From Odiellus spinosus (lineage: Eukaryota; Arthropoda; Arachnida; Opiliones; Phalangiidae), in NCBI GenBank assembly GCA_963920705.1, contig OY987232.1, positions 18,265,942 to 18,329,941 of the forward strand: a stretch of 64,000 nucleotides of DNA, read 5' to 3'. Shown here one piece after another: positions 54,901 through 64,000 of the stretch. A model generated the notes under the pieces. The model searched no databases. It was not told the origin of the DNA and saw nothing but the letters and a program-made list of their open reading frames with translations. The translations under genes were made by a program, and so were the position numbers. Every line of letters begins with the position of its first letter. Positions within the stretch are counted from its first letter, which is position 1.

Positions 54901-57236
54901 AAATGCTGGATACGAATTAGACCCGGAGATAAATTTCAATTAATAAACGAATTATCCATCAATTTATACGAACGGATAACGGGCCGAGATAAAAATACGA
55001 CGTTTCTCGAAATCCGTAATATAGAATGAAATATAATAATTCCATTTTGTTCGTCTAAATCGAAAGGAACAGTTCTAGCTTCGAGATCTCAATTTTGGGT
55101 TAAAATAGACGAAGAAACTCTTTGGTTTCAAATTGTCGTTATCGGCGAATGAATAACTTTATAACTCGTATCAATTTCCCAATTTAACAATGAGTAGGAA
55201 TTGCGTTAGTTTGTCGTTACATTCGGGTATCCGTTAATACCTCGAATAAGAAATGGATATTTTAATATCCGATTGACATTCACGATGCTCTTATTCAATT
55301 AACAAAAGTTAGAGGAATTCTGAATTTAATTAAAACAAAATTAAGGTTTTAAAGTAAACTTTAAACGCTTTTTGATTGGCTATCAATCAGAAAGCAATAT
55401 TTGGTCTTGCATCGATTTTCTGTACCGGTTAATGTATTCAGAGAACGCGCTAGCATTCTATGTTATGGGACGACGATCAAATGTAATACTATTTATTTAT
55501 TAATCTAGGTAAAGTAGTATTATTATTACATTGTCTGAGAACCTGTTAATGTCTATCATCAATAATAGATAGAAGTTACCTTATTACGCACAAGAATCAA
55601 CTGTAGGCTCTAACAATAGTTAAATCATACGATCATAGTGATGACGTAGATTGCGGGGAATTTTTATTTTAAACAATTTCGAAAATGGGCGATTATAAAA
55701 TATGTATTTTTACTGTTATGGTAATTTTGTTCTATGACATATGTATATATATTTTGAATCCTTTTTTAACGATCAACCCGAAAATATGACTCAATTTTCA
55801 TTTGGAGTTCTGATTTTATCGGTAGAATTAACAGAATAATCTTCAAATTAGGATTTAATTTATAATCAAAGCCATAATTAAGTTGTTTAATCAAATATCG
55901 GCCTATTCTTTTAATGTTAAGACATTACAAAACTGTTGAAGGCTAAAATAATATGATTGGCCGGATTTTATATTTACTAAAATTCAAATTCCCCCAAACT
56001 TTAGAAATTAATTTAAACACCAAAATCAGATCTAAAAATTAAGGAAAAATTCAGGAATACGTTTTTTGTTACTGTGATTCCGAAAGTTATAAAATAAATT
56101 CAAAAGTTGTTCCATTTTTAGCTCCAAGTTTCCATTTATTAATTCCAAATATAACCATCATGTCCTTAATGAAGGAAGTCATTTCATTGGCTTAATCCTT
56201 TATGCTCTATTAATTTACGGCTGCTTTTCGTGTAAATTACGTGATGATAGAGCATTGAAAGGCAGGATTATTCTCATCAAGGGAGCTCTAGCTGGATAGG
56301 AAGTCATTTTCTGACACCCTTAACAATAAAGTTTCCTCTGTTATCCATATCACAAGTAACATGATATCAAAAGTCTATAACTTTATTCCATAAAAGTAAA
56401 CAACGCCCCGTAGCTTAATACTATCAGCAAAGGTCCCCTTACAGTTTTGTTTCATAGCCCATCACTTTAAAATAGGCAAAAAAGTCATCACCCCTGTCTG
56501 GCTCGAGTTATTTGGACTCCTCGATATTTTGAGTCGGGAGAGAGGGATGGAATTTAGGCGGGCCGCGCTTGGCAATATTGACTCCCCCCCCCCCCAACTC
56601 TCGGAATTTCTCCAAAAAGTATCCATTTAGCTCGATTTGTTTTCACAAAGAGTATAATTCATCATAATTTATGTTAATATATTCAAAAATATGAAATGAA
56701 TGAGCTCGAAATTCGGATAACTTTTATTAATTGGATAGATCTATTGAATTAAATTCAGATATTATCTGTTTGATTAAAAATATATTATTTATCAATCCAG
56801 TTAACTTATCCGAAGATAAAATAACAAAATAATATCTCTTTTTATCCAAGAATATTATCCGAAGTATAGAATTCGGATAACGAACAATTTAAAAATCAAT
56901 TTTTCTCCAAAAATAATAAAATTTAAACATTCAGAAATAATCAAACTGACAGGGTTGCCACAGTTCTTTCAGATTCAAATTCCTTGACTTTTTTGAGTCA
57001 TTTTCCAATTCCCTAACTTTTCCCTGTTTTCCCTGACCTGTGGCAACCCTGACCGAAAATAAAATATCAGAAAAAATATGAATTTATCCGAGTCTTGGCT
57101 CTAGAAATGAAACCACTCCATCTTTCAACTATTTCATAATATAAATTAAGTTATAATTATATTAAATACATTAATTAACATTACCTTTTGTGGTTGAACA
57201 GAAGGTTATGATGGTTAAAATCAAAACGGACCTCAT
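48968..57236 (-). CDS. Secreted, cysteine-rich, probably GPI-anchored protein (five exons)
   Basis: Minus-strand exons 57236-57185, 51291-51084, 51011-50869, 50225-50084 and 49241-48968, all GT-AG and in phase: 819 bases, 272 residues, stop TAA. Residues 1-17 (M-R-S-V-L-I-L-T-I-I-T-F-C-S) are a signal peptide. The mature part has 14 cysteines, three per exon in exons 2 to 4, one at the exon 4/5 junction and four in exon 5. The C-terminus is a hydrophobic tail (I-N-I-L-P-S-F-M-L-I-I-T-T-I-V-S-F-V-L-I) after a Ser/Asn-rich stretch, as in GPI-anchored proteins. I do not recognise the family; cysteine patterning loosely recalls DUF19-like or 27-kDa haemolymph-type proteins, which is only a guess. 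Introns 1, 3 and 4 are filled with repeats. Confidence 0.82.
49386..50073. mobile_element. R2-family element in intron 4 of the GPI-type gene
   Basis: Left terminus 'caaaagtatatcaattt' and right terminus 'aaagttatagacttttg'; interrupted by the MITE at 49632-49922 within its 'gtggcgctaccgatttcatt' word. It ends 11 bases from the splice donor at 50083. Confidence 0.75.
49632..49922. mobile_element. CAAGAAGGATC hairpin MITE (TSD CTACCGA)
   Basis: 291-bp copy with perfect 7-bp flanks CTACCGA, nested in R2. It has a small internal duplication ('acgggggacagacgggggta'). Confidence 0.92.
50460..50797. mobile_element. CAGAAGCC MITE (TSD TTAATAA)
   Basis: Full-length copy with perfect 7-bp flanks TTAATAA in intron 3 of the GPI-type gene. 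Confidence 0.9.
51460..52540. other. Intron 1 of the GPI-type gene, right of exon 2
   Basis: An AT-rich stretch with weak internal repeats of 'cttatc/gataa' words and a (CTT)n tract near 52057. No gene is recognised. Confidence 0.45.
52540..53450. repeat. R5 copy followed by an R2 element
   Basis: R5 at about 52540-52858; R2 at about 53203-53450 ('gtgtacaacgccccataatt', 'caaaaaagtcatcacccctg', 'ggcgggccgcgcttggctat'). Confidence 0.65.
53899..54135 (+). other. Unassigned open frame in intron 1 of the GPI-type gene
   Basis: A 78-codon frame starting M-S-F-I-S-S-S-S with a hydrophobic segment (F-T-V-F-F-L-F-V-I-V-Y-K-V-L) and a C-P-Y-C word. It runs into an R2 fragment at its end. No family recognised, no splice context found; possibly chance. 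Confidence 0.2.
54130..54440. mobile_element. R2 fragment with truncated CAGAAGCC MITE
   Basis: R2 words ('ctcgagacactctagcgg', 'gaagcgccactctgcggaga') flank a 5'-truncated MITE at about 54269-54403 that ends at GGCTTCTG. No left terminus or duplication is left. Confidence 0.65.
54800..55300. repeat. R4-family interspersed repeat
   Basis: Near-complete copy ending 'gacattcacgatgctcttatt'. Sequence at 54440-54800 holds nothing I can name. Confidence 0.75.
55600..56150. repeat. R5 fragment and cluster-intron-type inverted element
   Basis: R5 at about 55600-55812; then 'atcggcctattcttttaatg' to 'cagttccatttttagctccaagttt'-type words at 55880-56140, shared with the introns of C, F and G. Confidence 0.55.
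56368..56625. mobile_element. R2-family element, left part
   Basis: 'caaaagtctataactttatt' to 'ggcgggccgcgcttggc' and a poly-C tract; the right half is missing. Confidence 0.65.
56954..57052. mobile_element. Very short hAT-type MITE
   Basis: A 99-bp sequence with CAGGGTTGCCAC...GTGGCAACCCTG termini and 'aattccctaacttttccctg' inside, the form of a widespread invertebrate hAT-like MITE. No clear 8-bp duplication. Confidence 0.6.
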
Positions 57237-57920
57237 GTATGATTCGTGTTTATCTTTGGGCGTGTTGAAACACGTTCGGTTACTGGTTCTAAAACGTGTA
57301 TTCGAATAAGATGTCTAATGTTCCAGTCTTCTACTATCATATCTTACGTGTAGCGCGACACATATCGGGTATACTGGTCCTTTTTGGAGAGTTGCTTTCG
57401 CTAGCCTGAAAGCGAGTCAACTAACTTTCCGCGCTTGAAGATGTTTTCCTCTCTAGACAGGAGTGTTTCTAGGAGCGGCATCTCACCTCCCTATTTGAAC
57501 TTCCCATTCTCAATCTATAATAATCTCATAGCAAGGATGCGCAGAGTCGCTTTAAAGTCAACTTTTTTTTATGTCATAAACTTGTGAAGTCTAGGTTCAA
57601 TTGAATGCGAGCTCATTTGCATATTTAGTTTTGAATATATGACTTTTGAAATTATTCCACAAAACTTTTCATATATAAATTTTGGGTCTTAATTTATTTA
57701 GTAGGTTAAGGCGATAAATTATCACGGTTGTTAATTTATTCAAATCAAACTTTGCATAGAGATAATTTTTAATTAATTAAAGTTTAAAATTAATATTTTG
57801 TGTTATTATAATAACTGCAATTTCTTGAATATGAAATGATTAATATATATTGTAATTATATATTTACTTCGGTCTGTCGGTCAGGAACGTTAACAAATGA
57901 GGTTATCACTGATTTACATG
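57237..57920. other. Upstream region of the GPI-type gene
   Basis: It must contain the promoter (minus strand), but I see no clear TATA box or other element. Confidence 0.4.
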
Positions 57921-58285
57921 AATTCCAAATGGAAATTGAGTCATATTTTCGGAAAGATCGTTAAAAAACGATTCGAAATATATATACATATGTCATAGAA
58001 CAAAATTTCAACGACAGTAAAAGTACATATTTTATAAGCACCATTTATGAAATTATTAATAATTTTCTTCGACAATATGATAGATAACAGTTAATTATGA
58101 ATTAATATATTCAATTAAAATCGAAAATTAGATTAAAGAAATTATATTTAATGGAATTATCCCGCCATACGCTTAATTAAGTTAAAAAGGCTTAATATCG
58201 TAATAATATATATTTTAGCAACGTCGTGCTAATCGAGTGATAAGATCACTTTCGCGCGGTCTTTTTCGTAAAAGTACTTAATCCA
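57921..58285. repeat. R5-family interspersed repeat, inverse copy
   Basis: A long copy from 'gaattccaaatggaaattgag' to 'cgtaaaagtacttaatccag'. The following 58285-58910 is AT-rich without a feature. Confidence 0.72.
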
Positions 58286-58911
58286 GAACAAGTCAAATGA
58301 ATTTATCTTTAATTACGTTCCAATAATAAACCACATCATAAATTTTAATTAAAATTTCGACAATTTTCCTTTAAATATTACAATTTTAATTAGTTTTAAT
58401 CTTTAATAAGATCTTAAATTAAATATATTTTAGCTTAAATCATTTTTAATATTTTTTGGAATTTTTTCCAAGAATTGACAATATTTTTAAAACATTCTGA
58501 AAATTGTAAAGAAAACATATTTTTGCAGTTTTTGGAAAAACATATCCTAAGTCTCTCTTTTAAAGTTTTCTCCAAGGACCATACATTCATTCCACCTAAG
58601 TACAAAGCTTTAGAACCAAAAACTACAACATCAAAATAATATTTCCCTAGAAATAAAATCCTTTTAATAAATATTTAAAGAAATTTTTTATTCCATGAGT
58701 AAACTTGTCCGAAACAAAACCTTTCATAAAAGCGAATTTTTCATGAATTATGAATGAAATTTATTAGAAAAATTGTTAAAAACGTTTTATATTTCAAATA
58801 AACCCACCCAGAAGTGGTTCCACCTCACGGAAGAAATTAAAAGTATCATTAAGTATCTTTCAAATAGTTCTAATCGACCAGTAAAAAAAAATTACAAGCA
58901 AATATTAAGTG

Positions 58912-59370
58912 TAAATAGTGAAATCGGAAGTGCCACTCTGCGGAGAAACTCATTCCGGAGTTGGGAGGGAAGATAGCCAAGCGCGGCCCGCCTAAATTCC
59001 TTCCCTCTCTCTCTCTCTTAAGACTCTAAATATCGTGGAAGAGTTCAAATCACTTGAGTCAGACAGGGATGATGACTTTTTTGTCTATTTTAAGTCATGG
59101 GCTATGACGAAAAACTTAACATTTGCTGAGTGGCGGAGAAATTTATTCCGAAGTTGGGAGGGACGACGATATAGACAAGCGTGGCCCGCCTAAATTCCAA
59201 CACTATCTCTTCCAGACTCAAAATATCGTGGAAGAGTCCAAATCACTTGAGCCAGACAGGGGTGATGACTTTTTTGTCTATTTTTAAGTATGTTTACCCG
59301 GACCTTTGCTGTTAGTATTAAGCTACGGGGCATTGCTTAATTTTATGTAATAAAATGATAGACTTTTGGT
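58912..59370. mobile_element. Two R2-family fragments in tandem
   Basis: Each has 'gtggcggagaa/ctgcggagaaactcattcc', the Ser-type 'cgcggcccgcctaaattcc' and 'gacaggg(a/g)tgatgactttttt' words. The second ends 'tattaagctacggggcattg...atagacttttgg'. Confidence 0.65.
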
Positions 59371-59778
59371 ATAACTTATGTATTCATAATCCACTTTTGG
59401 GGTGACATCTGGTTGAGAATAACGAAAGACGATTCTTTTAAAATGATTAATCTCTTTATCGGTTGGGAAAACTTCACTTGGAAGGGGTCTCTTTACTTTG
59501 CCTTTTCTGGTTTATGTTTTTGCGCAAGTTTAACACTTTCAGATCAATACTTAGTCGCATTTATAAAAGCTGTCAAGTTAGATCCTTTGTTTTTTTTTCA
59601 GTAAAGAAAACCCCTTTTGAAAAATGGTTTATTAAGAAAAGAAATATCCTATTAAACGTATAAACGTCGCAAGATATTAAGGATGTCTCCTCTAAGTCGA
59701 CTTTAAGCGAAGAAAAATAGATCAGCTCCTAACCCTAAATGAATTACAAATCTCTAGTCATTAATCGAGTTTCTATTT
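59371..59778. other. Region before the terminal satellite
   Basis: It holds an open frame of 63 codons at 59413-59604 with no recognised family. No other feature. Confidence 0.35.
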
Positions 59779-62700
59779 ACGAAATAAATATAAATATAAT
59801 TACTATAACGAAATAAATATGATTAATATAACGAAATAAATATGATTAATATAACGAAATAAATATGCTTAATATAACGAAATAAATATGCTTAATATAA
59901 CGAAATAAATATGCTTAATATAACGAAATAAATATGATTAATATAACGAAATAAATATGATTAATATAACGAAATAAATATGATTAATATAACGAAATAA
60001 ATATGATTAATATAACGAAATAAATATGATTAATATAACGAAATAAATATGATTAATATAACGAAATAAATATGATTAATATAACGAAATAAATATGATT
60101 AATATAACGAAATAAATATGATTAATATAACGAAATAAATATGATTAATATAACGAAATAAATATGATTAATATAACGAAATAAATATGATTAATATAAC
60201 GAAATAAATATGATTAATATAACGAAATAAATATGATTAATATAACGAAATAAATATGATTAATATAACGAAATAAATATGATTAATATAACGAAATAAA
60301 TATGATTAATATAACGAAATAAATATGATTAATATAACGAAATAAATATGATTAATATAACGAAATAAATATGATTAATATAACGAAATAAATATGATTA
60401 ATATAACGAAATAAATATGATTAATATAACGAAATAAATATGATTAATATAACGAAATAAATATGATTAATATAACGAAATAAATATGATTAATATAACG
60501 AAATAAATATGATTAATATAACGAAATAAATATGATTAATATAACGAAATAAATATGATTAATATAACGAAATAAATATGATTAATATAACGAAATAAAT
60601 ATGATTAATATAACGAAATAAATATGATTAATATAACGAAATAAATATGATTAATATAACGAAATAAATATGATTAATATAACGAAATAAATATGATTAA
60701 TATAACGAAATAAATATGATTAATATAACGAAATAAATATGATTAATATAACGAAATAAATATGATTAATATAACGAAATAAATATGATTAATATAACGA
60801 AATAAATATGATTAATATAACGAAATAAATATGATTAATATAACGAAATAAATATGATTAATATAACGAAATAAATATGATTAATATAACGAAATAAATA
60901 TGATTAATATAACGAAATAAATATGAATATAACGAAATAAATATTAATATAACGAAATAAATATTAATATAACGAAATAAATATTAATATAACGAAATAA
61001 ATATTAATATAACGAAATAAATATTAATATAACGAAATAAATATTAATATAACGAAATAAATATTAATATAACGAAATAAATATTAATATAACGAAATAA
61101 ATATTAATATAACGAAATAAATATTAATATAACGAAATAAATATTAATATAACGAAATAAATATTAATATAACGAAATAAATATTAATATAACGAAATAA
61201 ATATTAATATAACGAAATAAATATTAATATAACGAAATAAATATTAATATAACGAAATAAATATTAATATAACGAAATAAATATTAATATAACGAAATAA
61301 ATATTAATATAACGAAATAAATATTAATATAACGAAATAAATATTAATATAACGAAATAAATATTAATATAACGAAATAAATATTAATATAACGAAATAA
61401 ATATTAATATAACGAAATAAATATTAATATAACGAAATAAATATTAATATAACGAAATAAATATTAATATAACGAAATAAATATTAATATAACGAAATAA
61501 ATATTAATATAACGAAATAAATATTAATATAACGAAATAAATATTAATATAACGAAATAAATATTAATATAACGAAATAAATATTAATATAACGAAATAA
61601 ATATTAATATAACGAAATAAATATTAATATAACGAAATAAATATTAATATAACGAAATAAATATTAATATAACGAAATAAATATTAATATAACGAAATAA
61701 ATATTAATATAACGAAATAAATATTAATATAACGAAATAAATATGAATATAACGAAATAAATATGAATATAACGAAATAAATATTAATATAACGAAATAA
61801 ATATTAATATAACGAAATAAATATGAATATAACGAAATAAATATGAATATAACGAAATAAATATTAATATAACGAAATAAATATGAATATAACGAAATAA
61901 ATATGAATATAACGAAATAAATATGAATATAACGAAATAAATATGATTAATATAACGAAATAAATATGATTAATATAACGAAATAAATATGATTAATATA
62001 ACGAAATAAATATGATTAATATAACGAAATAAATATGATTAATATAACGAAATAAATATGATTAATATAACGAAATAAATATGATTAATATAACGAAATA
62101 AATATGATTAATATAACGAAATAAATATGATTAATATAACGAAATAAATATGATTAATATAACGAAATAAATATGATTAATATAACGAAATAAATATGAT
62201 TAATATAACGAAATAAATATGATTAATATAACGAAATAAATATGATTAATATAACGAAATAAATATGATTATAACGAAATAAATATTAATATAACGAAAT
62301 AAATATTAATATAACGAAATAAATATTAATATAACGAAATAAATATTAATATAACGAAATAAATATTAATATAACGAAATAAATATTAATATAACGAAAT
62401 AAATATTAATATAACGAAATAAATATTAATATAACGAAATAAATATTAATATAACGAAATAAATATTAATATAACGAAATAAATATTAATATAACGAAAT
62501 AAATATTAATATAACGAAATAAATATTAATATAACGAAATAAATATTAATATAACGAAATAAATATGAATATAACGAAATAAATATGAATATAACGAAAT
62601 AAATATGAATATAACGAAATAAATATGAATATAACGAAATAAATATGAATATAACGAAATAAATATGAATATAACGAAATAAATATGATTATAACGAAAT

Positions 62701-64000
62701 AAATATGATTAATATAACGAAATAAATATGATTAATATAACGAAATAAATATGATTAATATAACGAAATAAATATGATTAATATAACGAAATAAATATGA
62801 TTAATATAACGAAATAAATATGATTAATATAACGAAATAAATATGATTAATATAACGAAATAAATATGATTAATATAACGAAATAAATATGATTAATATA
62901 ACGAAATAAATATGATTAATATAACGAAATAAATATGATTAATATAACGAAATAAATATGATTAATATAACGAAATAAATATGATTAATATAACGAAATA
63001 AATATGATTAATATAACGAAATAAATATGATTAATATAACGAAATAAATATGATTAATATAACGAAATAAATATGATTAATATAACGAAATAAATATGAT
63101 TAATATAACGAAATAAATATGATTAATATAACGAAATAAATATGATTAATATAACGAAATAAATATGATTAATATAACGAAATAAATATGATTAATATAA
63201 CGAAATAAATATGATTAATATAACGAAATAAATATGATTAATATAACGAAATAAATATGATTAATATAACGAAATAAATATGATTAATATAACGAAATAA
63301 ATATGATTAATATAACGAAATAAATATGATTAATATAACGAAATAAATATGATTAATATAACGAAATAAATATGATTAATATAACGAAATAAATATGATT
63401 AATATAACGAAATAAATATGATTAATATAACGAAATAAATATGATTAATATAACGAAATAAATATGATTAATATAACGAAATAAATATGATTAATATAAC
63501 GAAATAAATATGATTAATATAACGAAATAAATATGATTAATATAACGAAATAAATATGATTAATATAACGAAATAAATATGATTAATATAACGAAATAAA
63601 TATGATTAATATAACGAAATAAATATGATTAATACAACGAAATAAATATGATTAATACAACGAAATAAATATGATTAATACAACGAAATAAATATGATTA
63701 ATACAACGAAATAAATATGATTAATACAACGAAATAAATATGATTAATACAACGAAATAAATATGATTAATACAACGAAATAAATATGATTAATACAACG
63801 AAATAAATATGATTAATACAACGAAATAAATATGATTAATACAACGAAATAAATATGATTAATACAACGAAATAAATATGATTAATACAACGAAATAAAT
63901 ATGATTAATACAACGAAATAAATATGATTAATACAACGAAATAAATATGATTAATACAACGAAATAAATATGATTAATACAACGAAATAAATATGATTAA
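59779..64000. repeat. 23/20-bp satellite reaching the right edge
   Basis: More than 4.2 kb of a tandem repeat that switches between a 23-bp unit (ataacgaaataaatatgatt + aat) and a 20-bp unit (ataacgaaataaatattaat). Blocks: 23 bp to about 60920, 20 bp to about 61930, 23 bp to about 62268, 20 bp to about 62694, then 23 bp to the edge. From about 63633 the unit changes uniformly to 'aatacaacg'. It continues beyond the window. Confidence 0.95.

Noticed and set aside
56954-57052. A clear 8-bp target duplication for the short hAT-type MITE
   Set aside because: Flanks are not identical over eight bases, so only the inverted ends support the call.

Overview
The window is AT-rich eukaryotic nuclear DNA, most likely from an arthropod. 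The genes have small exons with GT-AG introns, TATA boxes and AATAAA signals. MITEs and satellites fill much of the rest, and short interstitial (TTAGG)n runs match the arthropod telomere repeat. A chelicerate is possible from the style of the peptide cluster, but the sequence alone does not prove it.

Region 1 (1-23.8 kb) is a tandem cluster of twelve small secreted cysteine-rich peptide genes (called A to L here; A runs off the left edge). Eleven have the same three-exon layout: a TATA promoter and a non-coding exon 1, an exon 2 with the last 5'UTR bases and an almost invariant 19-residue signal sequence, and an exon 3 with a variable mature peptide. The peptides have the C-x6-C-x3-C-x9-12-C-x4-C-x-C spacing and G-x-C motif of CS-alpha-beta defensins, but are neutral or acidic. 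Five pairs are head to head (B/C, D/E, F/G, I/J, K/L), and E-F and G-H form a palindrome of about 9 kb.

Region 2 (24.8-27.3 kb, minus) holds six exons of a homogentisate 1,2-dioxygenase gene (start to about residue 145). They end at a good splice donor facing a satellite and the peptide cluster, and the rest of the enzyme is not in the window. Region 3 (29.2-32.3 kb, plus) is a complete five-exon gene whose transmembrane and RIPRT region match TMIE, a hair-cell mechanotransduction channel subunit. Region 4 (49.0-57.2 kb, minus) is a five-exon gene for a 272-residue secreted protein with 14 mature cysteines and a GPI-type tail; its function is not recognised.

The remainder is repetitive. Three MITE families with unrelated interiors begin CA, end TG and make exactly 7-bp target duplications, and a fourth is seen once. 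There are also TTAA-type hairpin MITEs, a hAT-type element with an 8-bp duplication, a TTA-duplicating hairpin MITE, and three older interspersed families (called R2, R4 and R5). Satellites of 23, 28, 16 and 31 bp occur inside, and a 23/20-bp satellite fills the last 4.2 kb to the right edge. Gene models were assembled by eye from splice sites, reading phase and copy-to-copy comparison; none has transcript support.
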